Origin: Aquatica leii | Taxonomy: Eukaryota; Arthropoda; Insecta; Coleoptera; Lampyridae | Assembly: GCA_035610365.1 (NCBI GenBank) | Contig: CM069433.1 | Location: 165,680,882-165,744,881, forward strand | Direction of reading: 5' to 3' | DNA: 64,000 nt | Shown: in pieces, positions 19,470-31,274 of the stretch | Position numbering within the stretch: the first letter of the stretch is position 1 | How the letters are laid out: each line of letters starts with the position of its first letter | Position numbers and translations under genes: made by a program | The notes under the pieces: generated by a model | The model's database searches: none | What the model saw: the letters and a program-made list of their open reading frames with translations, nothing else | Told to the model about the DNA's origin: nothing

Positions 19470-22400
19470 ACATTTGTATTGACATTGTTACCTTACAATG
19501 TTTATGCGTTGTAATTTTAGCCCGCGATCTGTTCAAAACTTATTTGAATTTTGCGGTTATAAAATCAGCTTTCAACGTTTCTTTCTCTATAGCCATTTAC
19601 TTACACAATTTATACACTTTAGAAAAATAAATAACTGAACAAATCTTAGTCGCCTCGTGAAATACGAAATCTGATAAAAGATGGCTAAAATCAAGGGCAA
19701 TATTTCCTACAGACATTTTTAACGGTAATAAATTAAAATCATCAGTTTTTAGTAAATGCAATCTAATGCAATTCAAAATCATGATACGCTTGTTGAAAAA
19801 AAACTAATATAACAAAACAAATGTAATTTTATTGTAAAAATCACGTTTTAATAAGACACGTCGGAACTGGAAGTAATAAATCGCATGCAATTTCAGCCGT
19901 AAGAATACAATCAAAACTTCAAAATAACGTTACATATTGTTTATAAAATTTAATACGTAATCGTTTTTTTAAGACAAATACCCCTACGTGCACGTGTGCT
20001 AGGCACAAGTATCCAAAGAATTAAACCAAGTGGTTTAATTTTATAGAACTTGAAAGATTCAGATTAGTCTACACACAAATTTAATAAAATTTATGATAAA
20101 ATTAGAAATGTTAGAATTTATTAAATGAGCCCAGGACCCAAAAAAACATAAATTGTGCTTCAATTTCTACTTATATTCGGAAACTATGAAATACATATTT
20201 TATTAATCTGCATTAGTATTTTCGGGTCGGACCCGTGAGCACGGCGCAGCCTAAATGTTTTGCTTTTTTCAGGGTTTTGAAAATACTTTTAGTTTTATTA
20301 TATTATTATTTAGAGGTTACTTTTAGGTATCTAAAAATTGATTTAAATACAATTTTAGACGCCTAACGACGCTGGAAGCATATAGCGTATATTGTAAAAT
20401 ATATATAAAAATATATAGGAAAAACAAATTAAACTTAAAACATTATTTAGTTTGACAGATTGATCATAGTTTTGGGCTTTGAAATAAAAATTTGTTTTTA
20501 CATTTAATCCTATATAAATCAATAATTATATTCTCATGTGTATACAAAGCACATTTTCCTGTTTTATGTGCTTTTTCTAGTAATAATATAAAAGCAAACA
20601 TATTTTATTTTGTAATTTTAACCAGCGTTAAATTAATATAAAAAGTAACAGTACTTGCCAATTGTTGTTGTTAAATAAAAGATGTAACATAAAACTCACC
20701 TGAAATAAAACACAAACATTAATATCACACAGTTAAAAAGATTTATTTAATTAAAAAAAAATTAATAAGTATTTAATGCAGTGTTGAAACTTATAAGGAT
20801 GTTAACTTCAATTTTATAAACACAAACTTGATTGTGCCAAAAACTCATAAATAAAAATAATAAAAAACGTTTATAAAATGTGTGTAGAAAAACGACAAAC
20901 GAAAGTCAGCAAAAAATGATTTCAAAAACATGCGGTCGGTGAAAGAAATTGTTGTTTACGTTTAAGTGATAATGTAGGCATAAAATCATGCGAAGGAACA
21001 AGTTGAGTTTTTTAATTAGAATTTTATTAGCGATAATTTATCCCAGAATATCAAATATCTAAGATTTAAATGAGCAAAAAACGTTCATTTCTAAAATTTA
21101 AGTTGTTAGAATAAAGACGATACAGTGCACGCCGCTCATTTAAATTACGGATAATGTTATCAGTCGGGCAATGTTATAAATTTATTAAACAATGAGTCGG
21201 ATGTATGCTACTACATAGAAAAAACATCAATTATAGTAATCATAATTTTGGTTTAAGGTATCCATTTTATTCTCGGGTTTGCTTCTTTATATAAAGGCTA
21301 ATTTACAGTACTACGTTAAGTAAGAAATTCAGGTGAGAAGCGATTAGTAAAATATTTTTATGATGTTAAGTGTTGAGTGTAAAGCAAACGTTCACACAGT
21401 AGTATAGTACAAGTCCAAAATGTAAAGTGTCTGTCTACGTGTCGGTAAAAAATAGTGGAAAAACATCGGTGTGAATTGCGAAACAATATAAAAAAATGAT
21501 AGTCGCAATTATCGCATCAGAAATTGAACATGACTGTTAGTTCAAGTAGAAAAACCTACTAGTTATGGCACAAAAAATGGATAAGCACTTGCTACTTAAC
21601 AAATTGTAAATTAGCAATAAACAGTCATCTATTTTGCATAAATTTTGTACCTAAATTTTCACTATATGCTTGTTTAGAGTGACAAATTTTATTATTGTAC
21701 CCAAAAATAGTGTTTTTGCATATTTAGCTTTATTTTTGCAGTGTTATTCATTTATTCAGGTATTTTGAAAGCATGTGGGCTCTTAAAATAACAATTTCAC
21801 TTAACTACGTCCTATGTGGTGACGTTATTTTGTATTTATTTTTATTTTTAGTGTCATCAAATTAGTGAGAAGAAATGTGTAGTTCTTAGAACAGTGAATT
21901 AAACATGATAACATTATTTTTGATTTTTCTCTTAACCGTGTCAACAAACTAGTAAATACTACAGGTTCGTAATTTTTAATTTGACTAAAAATTTTACACA
22001 ACCATAAAGGTAATTTTTAAAGTATGGCGATTTAACGTTAAAAATATTTAATTAATTTATTTAGGAACTACCTAAAGTCAAAAAATTTCTTTTTTTGTTT
22101 GTACGTATAAAGTAAAATGAAAATTAAATCATTTTTAATTAATTATTTATTTGCAAAACTAAGAATTAAAAAAAAGATAATAAAATAACAATAACAAATT
22201 AATTACAGAGTTGCATTGTTACTTTTGTAAACAAAAAACGCGCCATGTCGTAATAAAAGAAACCTTAGTCAACGTTGTCGCAAATCCCTTACATCTTTAC
22301 ATCAAAAAAAAATCTATTAGCTTTTAGAAAGAATTAAATTTGGTTTAAGCATTTATACCGACAAAGAAAAATTTAATCTTATTTTCCCCTATAGCAAATG

Positions 22401-24740
22401 TTCTTTTCTTGTAGTAAGAACTAGATTATATTATTATTGGTTGAAAATATTTTTTTTTTATTAAATGTTCCCTTTACATATAACAAGTTTATACCAAATA
22501 AAATTTACAACTTCAATTACTTTGAGTAATGCTAAAAAATTACTACCTATACAGTTTAATCTTACATAAACATGGTCCGAAATTAAATTTAAAGCTTTTT
22601 ATAGATCGCTTTGTTATAGTATTCTTGCTAACGCAACAAAATAATGCTGATGGGTTTTACTTAATATTGCTTAAATTGTGTAGATTTAATACCTTATTGT
22701 TTTGTTAATTATTGTATATAATGGACAGCGCTATAAAATGTCTATAAACGACCATTTTCTATTTATAACGTGCTAATATAAATCCAGCTTAAAGTCTTTC
22801 ATTCAAAGAACAAACACTAAATTTAAAATTGTCTCTACAATAACTAAAAATTTTTTTAAAGTTTACTAGCAACAGAATTTTATCAGTATTTTTTTTAATT
22901 TGTCACATTTGTTACAATCAATTGTAACAGTCCGATACTTAAGAATCATGCATGATTTGAAGTTAAAATTTAAATCGATAATATAAAAATGCCAATTTTT
23001 GTGTCAAGGATTTAAAAATGTTACTGATATCTTATGATTAACATATAATTTCCATTTTAAACGTTCGTAACAGCATTGTTGGGTATTTTATCTGTAACTA
23101 ACAAGTTGATTCCTAAAAAAATCGAAAACAAAAATCTACTAAAGAATAATGTACATACATAGTAAGCAATTTTTTAATATTGGAATTTTAAACGTGACAA
23201 AAGGAGACTAAATTATACTAAACTGAACTATTTAAAGAACGATTAAATATGCTGAGTTATACAAAAATATTTAAATGCGTATAACAAAATGTCAAAATGT
23301 ATATGTACTCAAGCTACAAGTAATTTAAATAATAGTCTTTCCATTTAATGGAAAAGTCATTCATAAATTTCTTTTGGTCGCCTGTACAAAGCAAATGTCT
23401 AAAGCATTTAAATTGTTTTCTTTTATTTTTATCTTTTCTGTCCACAACATTTATTTAGCATTAAATTAATTAAACAGCGTTTTGTAGGTCGTTTATTTAT
23501 ATTACCTTTACGTACATACGTATCCTAATGTATTTTGTCATTTATAATATACCAATTTACTTATTACTGTTTGTCTACCTAAACTAATTTTGATTATATT
23601 TTCTTTATTTCAAACTTACAAAACACAAAAAAATTAACTTAAAAAGTATTTGTTTGTCGTTTCGTTTTCGTTTTTTGAAATAAATTTAAGATTAAACGAT
23701 TTGTTTATACAACACTTAGTAGTTTGACAAATTAATCGTTAGCATTGCATAAATTTTATATGTCATAATAAAATTGAAAAAAAAAACAAGTAATTAACAT
23801 AATATTTGAAGAATTTTATATTTTAACTGCAAAACACGATACTTAATTGTATTGTTTTGGTTTAATTTATAATCTCATTATTTTTAAAGATTGCAAAAAG
23901 ACGCATCGTTATGTTCTCGGCTATGCTTAAATATTGCCTTTGCAAAAAAAGTACTTATTAAAAGAAAATAATTTTTTTATGAAATGAATTTGTAATCATT
24001 TGTGCGAAATTCGGCTAAACAATTACCTATAAAAATTTTTGTTAAAACATAAAACCACAATTTATGGTCGTTATTAACACGAAACATAATAAACTTTTTT
24101 GTTCGGTTGAAACACATTTTAATTTTAATTTTCTAATTAGTAATTCGTATATTCTGTAAATTCATATCAATTTCAGTTGGCAACTTCGCATTTGGTTTTA
24201 TAATTGTCATTTTCTGTTGGATGATCTAGTTTGTCATTTTCATGACGTTAACCGTAAAGTGAACACGTTGTACTATTAATTCCAAACAAAAGCTTTTGAA
24301 AATGGTGATTTATCAATGGTCTTCACACAGATTTCTATGAATAATTAAATGGGAAAATAACTGATGTTTGTAGGATTTTTGCTGGTGTATGTTGCGCTTA
24401 TTCATTTTGCATTTAATCTATACGAAAAACTTTCTATTTTTGATATCTAAGCTGTTGAAGTCGATTTTAATCCGTTGTCCTTAATTTGCGAAGCAAAACC
24501 TAATTGTGATACTCGATTTGACCAAGGAGATTGGAAACAAACTAAAAACTTTCTCGTTTTATTTTGTGTTAATTCAAATTCAATGTCCGTATTTGTAGTC
24601 GAAACTTATTACCCTTGTTTTAGTTAAACGTGATTTTTTTACGATTAAAATTCCATTAAAACAATTAAAAATTCTTTTATTATTAATCGAGATTCTAGTT
24701 TTGCTTTACTGGAGATTTGGAAACCAGTTTTATCGATCGG
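19470..24740. other. No gene seen, long AT-rich stretch
   Basis: Over 5 kb of AT-rich DNA in which the longest frames are about 60 codons and match nothing I know. Scattered short palindromes occur (for example CGGGTCGGACCCG near 20224 and TTAAACCACTTGG-type text near 20030). Probably intron or intergenic DNA. Confidence 0.5.
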
Positions 24741-24748
24741 AGGTTTGC

Positions 24749-24776
24749 TATAAAAGCAATGCGCAATCAATCAGTT
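24749..24776 (+). promoter_or_regulatory. Candidate TATA-initiator pair
   Basis: TATAAAAG at 24749 followed by ATCAGTTT with its A at 24773. Both match arthropod core promoter elements, but the 24-base distance is shorter than the usual 30 and no open frame follows. Weak. Confidence 0.2.
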
Positions 24777-24779
24777 TAT

Positions 24780-26050
24780 TCCAGACTTTAAAGATGCCAT
24801 ACATATAATTAGTTTGTGTGATAACGATAACACTGGAAATATCCAGAATAAGGAACTATAAAATCCTTTATTAAGGTTTTCTACATTTGTGATTTTTATT
24901 TGTGTTTGTGTAGCGGTATAGACCTCTTTTAGTTACAGGTTGCTATCGCTACTTTGTTTTATCCGAAAAAATCATTCTGTAAGCGTATCAACGAATATGC
25001 CGCTTTTATAAATTTACTGTTCTGATTACATCCAGCACAGCCACAGCTACTCTGATGAAGTGAGCTGGTGCATGGTCCGCAATAACGAGAAACCCGTAAC
25101 AATGTTTTTTCCAAAGTTAGTCAACATAGATGATGCGTGCAAATAAAACGGGCGTTTTTGTAATGGTTATTTCTTGGACAACACCTTTCCAAAATAATCA
25201 GATAATAATGAAACGGAATCAGATAATAATGAAACCAAAATTTACTAAATTGATCTAGAAATAGCAGAATAAACACGTTACCAAGAAACGATTTTGATAC
25301 CAAACTGACTGCAACTACGTACTACTTCCAGTTTTTTTGTTTTAAAGTTTTGCTCTAGTTTTATAAATTACATTTACAATCGCGTACATAAATGACAAAC
25401 AACCAAGTTCGTTTTGAGCCAGTAATATTGCAAACGTTTTTTTTTCTTTCGAAATTACCAGTTTTTACTCTATACTTTTGTATGTTTTTTTTCGCGGTAT
25501 ATTAATTTCGCCTATTGTCAGCATCTGTCTACGACATGAGTTTTGGCTCATTTAATTTCTGGTTAACAAACAGCACGTGTGCTAACTCAATGCTCAGTGA
25601 TATTTACATTTACTAATCTTGAAACATGTTTTCATTGTGTAAACCAATTAAGATTTTGATGTTGCGCATGCGAAAGAATCGCTGGGGTAAGAGTGAATTT
25701 CTATTTTACAGACGTAATTTTTTTTATCACACATTATTATACAGGAAAGAAGTCGTACTAATTAGGTGTTAATCATGTTGGCAACTAACCTTTGTTAGAT
25801 GGTCAAATTAAAACCAAATTTCTCTTTTCTCTGTTAGGGAAAATAACTTCGAAAAATTGGTAGCACGCCTGTTAAATATAACTTAAACAAATTTTTGAAA
25901 CTTAGTAGTAATCATCGAATGAAATTTTAACAGCTTATTTGTGATAGCACGACTGTATATTTATTAGCTTAATTTTCAGCAATTTTAGGGAGATGTTTTG
26001 GAGATGCTATTAGCTAAATGCTTATTAGGAAGACTGAGTAAATACCTTCT
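24780..26050. other. No gene seen
   Basis: AT-rich DNA. A short direct repeat (cagataataatgaaac twice) occurs at 25198-25235; nothing else is assignable. Confidence 0.4.
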
Positions 26051-26056
26051 CTTTTT

Positions 26057-26076
26057 TATACACGGTGTATATAAAT
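26057..26076 (+). repeat. Possible terminal inverted repeat of IS630-like transposon
   Basis: TATACACGGTGTATATAAAT lies about 470 bp before the transposase on the same strand. Elements of this family often start with TA plus CACGGTGT- or CAGGGTGT-like termini. The matching right end was not found. Confidence 0.3.
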
Positions 26077-26529
26077 TGACAGAAAAGTTACAAGCTACTA
26101 CAGTCTTCGTTCAATTCTGAATCGAAAACCTGAATGGTAAAATTTTGTATCATGCTTCATACGTCTTCACAATGTTTTTGAAAATCGGATTTTTTGTCTA
26201 TAAGTGTTAGTTTTGCTATAAAAGAATTTTGATACTTTGATTTTGTTAACTATTTCTTTCTTGACTTCAAAGTTTGTATTTAATATTTCTTTATTAACGT
26301 ATTTTTACGAAAAACACATTTAGCAATGTTGTAAAACATTTCCATTCTACTGCAATTTCAACAGATTTCAATCAAAAGCGCCATCTGTCAGTTTTGACAT
26401 TTATGTATTCAATTCGACTTTCTTGCTACATTTTTGTATAAACCTTGATTTTGTCGTGATTTTTTGTGTACTTTTGATTAGTTCTTGTGGTACTGTGTTT
26501 TTGGCGTTTCTTGTAATTGTTTTGTTCTC

Positions 26530-27510
26530 CTGATGTACGGTTTCTGTAATAGAAATTATAACGCAGCCGCAAATGAGTATGGCATACGTTTTTCAAAACA
26601 ATGACAACCTAGAGGAAATACATTTTGAAGACTGGATCAACGACTCTAAAAAAGCAGTTCATTTATAACGAGAAACGCTATTGCCGGTCGACTAAGACAA
26701 ATGCGTGCAATATAACTACAAGAACAAATTTTAGACGCTGTACACGAAAATCCTTTGTTTTAACATTAAATATCCTCAGTAACAAGACCGTTGATTTGGT
26801 TATACAATAAAACCTGCTCATCGCGTTTCTAAAGTTCAGCCTCTCTATGATGACGACAACATATTATAATTTAATTAAATTAAATTATTGTAACACACGA
26901 CCTTAAATTCGATTACTAGAGTGTTAAATACATGGTAATACTCATAATCTTCATCATTGGGCAGACGAAAATCCGCATAAATTTATAGAATATGGTCACC
27001 AAAAAAGATGTTCGATTAGCGTTTGGCTGGACATATAATCAATCACAGGGTTGTTGAGCCAATGCATCTACCAAAATCGTCTTAATGCCAATGAGTATAA
27101 AAATGTATTGAAACAAGTTATTGACGAGATGCCATTGAACATAGGCCATAACATGATTTAGATGCACGATGAAACTCCTCTTCACTTTGCGCGTAATGTA
27201 AGATAGTGGTTGGGTGAACACTTCCCGAATAGATAGATTTGTCGCGGTGGTCCCATCCAATATCCTGCAGGATCTTTAGATATCAATTTTTTAGGCTTTT
27301 CTGTTTGAGGTTTCATTAAAGACAAAATGTATGCAACGCCTCCTCAAGACCCTGTATAAGTTACAGAAAGATTTAATATAGCGGTATTAGAAACTACACC
27401 AGAAAAACTCAAACAAATAATACAGACGATACTTCGACAGTTGCAACAATGAGTAGAAAAAGAAGGATTTCAACTCAAATTACAGTCGAATGCTAGTTTA
27501 TAGTGTTGCC
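26530..27510 (+). pseudogene. IS630/Tc1-mariner-like transposase with DUF4817-like N-terminus
   Basis: The most complete copy of this transposase family here. In order: a helix-turn-helix start at about 26534 (MYGFCNRNYNAAANEYGIRF, frame-shifting into QPRGNTF and RRLRQM-type text), EEQILDAVHENP-like text near 26735, NLHHWADENPHKFIEYGHQK near 26950, then VLKQVIDEMPLNIGHNMI, MHDETPLHFARNVR (second catalytic Asp region) and a worn WP(P)RSPDLN-type block (QYPAGSLDINFLGFSV) at about 27255. C-terminal text ATPPQDPV...LETTPEKLKQII follows. At least six stops or frameshifts, so inactive. Similar remnants lie at 2520-4420 (plus) and 46190-46800 (minus). Confidence 0.8.
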
Positions 27511-27857
27511 AAAAGTATATTTAATTTAAGGATTCGCTTAAAATAGCTTTTCTGTGATTAGTTGCTATTAACTATTATCAATTATACTCGTTGTTAAACG
27601 TATGTTGTGAATTATCTCCCTTAAACGTTGGCAAGTGAAAATGGGCACCTGGAGTTTTATTTTTCCCAGCTCGTTTTAAATGAAATTACAACCGGAACAT
27701 TAAAGACAGGCTAAACCCTATTAGCTACTCACCCACTACCTACTATACGAAATTCTGAGCAGTCGCTAGTTTCTTTGAGGAAATTAAGTTATCAGCAAGT
27801 GATTGCACTTTATCGTATTGCAAAATTTACGTTTTACCGTAATAATAGTGATAACAT

Positions 27858-28910
27858 TGTAACGTCCCGTTTGAATTCATTACATTAAAATTCAATTTTA
27901 CATTCATTTATTTTTTGCAACTAATATTGCACGTAAATTTATTCAGTTTCACAACGTCGCGTTGTATTTCGGAGGCGTCTGCGTAGTTGACTTAAGTAGA
28001 AGGTTGAACTTCACTTCCGTGTGAACATCTTGCGAGGAAGACAAAATTTTCTTGATTATGGCGTAAAAACCTATGTAATTTAATTTTTATTCATTCCATC
28101 TAATTATTGGTGAGTTTACCTTTATTCTGATATAATTTTTCTATTGAATTCAACATTTTTAGTGACTTCGCAATATTGCGCAATCGTTAGACAAAGGACT
28201 TTATTTTGAAGACCGTTACATTGAAGGTGTGACGTGAGTACATGATGTCATTTAAAAAACCAATCTAATTATTTATATTTAGGGTCTTTTATTTTTATTT
28301 GGATCTTTCTCTTTATTGGATTCTTTTATTGGATCTTTTCGTTTATTGGAATTTTATTCTGGATCCTTTCTTTTTGGTTTTGTTGTTTAATTACTGGATT
28401 TTTCGTTAATGAAGTTTATTATACATGGATAATTCATGCTTGCTGGGGTGTTTTGAAATCTACATTCCTTTAGAAGAATTTTATCACAAGAACAAAGTAT
28501 GTGCTAAAAATAGAAGATATCCGATAACGTTATTAAACATGGTGAGTCAACTAAAATTAAGATACTGCATTTTAGCTTCAAATAATTAAATTGTGTCATT
28601 AAAACTGTTCACTCGATAACGAATCAAACGTTCACCGACATTTGCATGTAATATCAATAATTAATAATTAGATGTAAGATTTTACGCTTTTTATTCATCA
28701 CCAAAAGGTGATTGGCGTCCAAATACTTTATTTTAAATCCTGTTTTATTTCTAATGTGTTTAATTCAAATATTGTTCTTTAATGTAAATAGTTAATTAAG
28801 TATAGGTAATAAATTTAAGGAGTTCACATCTTTGTAATTATTTCCATTCAACCCATCACCTTGAGGTCTGTGCTTACGATTGCTTGCCGTGGTCAAATTA
28901 TTATTTTGCA
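27858..28910 (+). repeat. LTR-like repeat, copy 1 (solo LTR)
   Basis: Starts TGTAACGTCCCG and shares its start, middle and end with 37853-38430: GTAACGTCCCGTT, TGCAACTAAT.TTGCA, GGTCTGTG.T.CGA, GCCGTGGT. It ends near TTTTGCA. An AATAAATTTA signal lies near 28808. TG...CA ends suggest the LTR of a Ty3/gypsy-like element left after recombination. This copy is about 480 bp longer and contains a short imperfect tandem repeat of TTTATTGGATCTTTTC-like units at 28275-28385. No gag or pol text lies between the two copies. Confidence 0.6.
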
Positions 28911-29159
28911 TTCATTAAATGTATCTTTACTTTTTATTATACGTTCTTTATTTCCATTCAATCAGTGTTGTATTTTTTATTACAACATTTACTATAAGAC
29001 ACATTTTTTTTATTAAACCTTCTTCTGATCGCCCAAGAATTCAAATAGCTTAACAACAAGAAGAAAAATTACAATAAACCTACAAATGATAAATACTATA
29101 AAAAGAGTAGTCCAATACAAAAAACAAACACGTTAAAACATTTGTATTTTTAAAATCTT
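28911..29159. other. No gene seen
   Basis: Short AT-rich gap between the LTR-like repeat and the Tc1 fragment. Confidence 0.4.
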
Positions 29160-29850
29160 TGGCGTTTACACAATGCCACTATATTCTGTAGAGGATAGGC
29201 TCTAGAGCTCTGAGGTAGGGTAGAACATGTGTTTCCTAAATCTAACGTTGGGTGATCACGTTGCCTCTGATAAAAATCATAAGTGACTTACTATCGAGGG
29301 CAATAGCCCCCCATACCATAAATCACACGGTGCGGCGCAGTCTTTCCACTGAAAATTGAGGATCACGCCTTTAACCACGTCGCCCTCACTCTTTTCCGGT
29401 CATGATGCAAACCTAAACAGAATTACGATTTTGTCGCTTAAGATTACCGTATTCCATTTCTGGTCTCACTGAACTCATTCGATGCACCATTGCAGTAGAT
29501 TACCTCGATGTACAGAAGTGAACGGTAACACAAAGTGAGGACGGTATGATCGCAACCTAAAACTGTGCTCCAATGCCGTCCATGTTCCTCAAACCATTGA
29601 TCTGCAATCGCCCGATTGTGGCAATGAAGCGGTTCCTAAACGCTAAAAGTCTAAAGTAGCGATTTTCGTGGTCTGTCGTTCTTGGACGGCATCCTGTACC
29701 TCTCGTTCATTGTGTTCGGCCTTTCTAAAATCATGCCTGACAACAGCGTACCACAGCACTCAGACTTCTATTCGTCCTGTTACCAATTTCTCTACCTATT
29801 AAATCAGCTTCTTGTTATGTTCCAATGGGGGAGGTGAAGAAGAAAAGAAA
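29160..29850 (-). pseudogene. Tc1-like transposase fragment
   Basis: Minus-strand text in several frames. Near 29690-29600 it reads TGCRPRTTDHENRYFRLLAF and IATIGRLQINGL, the second helix-turn-helix of insect Tc1-type transposases. Then come HRGNLLQWCIE, VILSDKIVILF (where relatives have the first catalytic Asp in LSDESRF), and FMVWGAIALDSKSLMIFIRGN near 29310-29260. The last is the conserved VMVWGAI block. ETHVLPYLRALEP follows and the copy stops before the QQDNARPH block. A GC-rich patch in AT-rich surroundings, full of frameshifts, clearly dead. Confidence 0.75.
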
Positions 29851-29859
29851 GAAAGAACA

Positions 29860-30850
29860 AATTACTTAAATTAATTACCAAGATGTTGTTGCTTACCTTT
29901 CGGCTAGCCTCACCGTAGATGGTCGTCGGGTAAAAGCAAATCGCAAGACACAAAGTTTTCTTTAGGTAAGCTAAATGCCCAAGTGCGCCACCTCTTCTCG
30001 AATTTTTGTAGAAGATAAACAGTCTAGGTAGGAGAAAAGGAGATCCTAGACCCGAGGTCCCCCAAAAGAAATATAGTACGAATCAACAATAACCATTTAT
30101 TGAGTATAATTATTAATAGCCCATTCCGGAATGGAAAGAGCCATTCGACGGTTACGCCACTAGTATAATCAGAGAATAAATTACCTTACATAACACCACA
30201 AAAATTGTAACATATAAATACAAGATTAAATCAGGTCCCCAAAAATAGACTCTGGGAGCCAAAAAAAGTAAAGCGCTAATATTTAAAATGTATCTCCGCG
30301 GCTACCGTAACCCGTAGCCAAATTTATCCGTGTTAAAGCAACGTAACACCGCCCGTGGCCCTTGACGTCAAGTTCATCACGACCGGTAGTAAAAGTATCA
30401 TTAAATTAGTTTACGACAGAAACGGTTATAGCTCCCAAATTTCTACCCTTGACAATAGAAAATTTCTTTTATATTTACAGCAAAAGCAAAAAAAAAATAT
30501 AGGTTACGTTAAATAATCATTATAGATCACCCATTACATTAAGGCGTCTGTTAAACATTGTAATTAACCCTCTTTAAATTAAAAAAAATTGACGTTAATT
30601 ATTCTTAATCATAATTATTCAGGTTCGAAAAGTTCGTTAAATATTTCAATTAAAATAGAAATAATTGTAGTCGAATAGGTGTACCGGATGTACGAAGATA
30701 AAGTTCGAAACACGAAAGCATTTACATTCAAAGTCCGCACTGTTTTCACTTAAATTGAAACGCCGCGTATGTAGCGAGAGCAGCAGTCCTGACCCCGAAG
30801 CGCGTGGACGAAATGAGCCGAAGTCTAGTGGTCCCTCGCGGTTCCAAATT
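29860..30850. other. Unassigned, moderately GC-rich stretch
   Basis: Higher GC than the flanks, with purine-rich and palindromic bits (CCATTCCGGAATGG near 30122, TAGGAGAAAAGGAGATCCTAG near 30030). No frame I can recognise. It could be the upstream part of the promoter region that follows, or part of another element. Confidence 0.35.
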
Positions 30851-30854
30851 TAAT

Positions 30855-31274
30855 GATCTTATAAATACCTCGTTACTTCATTCCCCCAACCTGTAGCACA
30901 GCGCCAGCGATCCACTGGGATCCTTTTACTCTGCGACTACGATTAACGCATCAGTTTAGCGATTCCAACAGCACGCAGTCCAACATCTTCAACAGAGCTC
31001 GGAAGAAAATTCCAACAGACATTTAGAAACTCAAAAGTAAGAAGGACGAAAGAGCTACTTTATGAGTTTTGCAGCAAAATACATCGATCTTGTATTGTAT
31101 GCATCGAACGTTTAATCGGATTTATTATTGATTGCCATCCGACTTTTCCACGTTCCTAACACCGCAAAACCACTACATCAAGTGAAGTTTGTAGATGGCC
31201 GATTACTCTCGAGCGCCCTCTGCGAGCGTGACTTGAAAATCACGACTCGAGGTCGAGTATTTTCCGTTTTTAAG
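30855..31274 (+). promoter_or_regulatory. Candidate core promoter and non-coding first exon
   Basis: A CpG-containing patch in AT-rich DNA. TATAAATA is at 30860 and initiator-like TCATTC at 30878, with a second, perfect initiator TCAGTT at 30951. About 320 bases on, a perfect donor AAG|GTAAGT ends the patch (exon end 31274). The interval contains only tiny frames beginning with ATG (for example MSFAAKYIDLVLYASNV at 31062), so any exon would be 5' untranslated. The TATA-initiator distance (20) is short, and no later exon was found on this strand. Confidence 0.35.

Noticed and set aside
25035..25075. CTGATGAAGTGAG as a hammerhead
   Set aside because: First core strand matches but no GAAA strand follows with a stem II between them.
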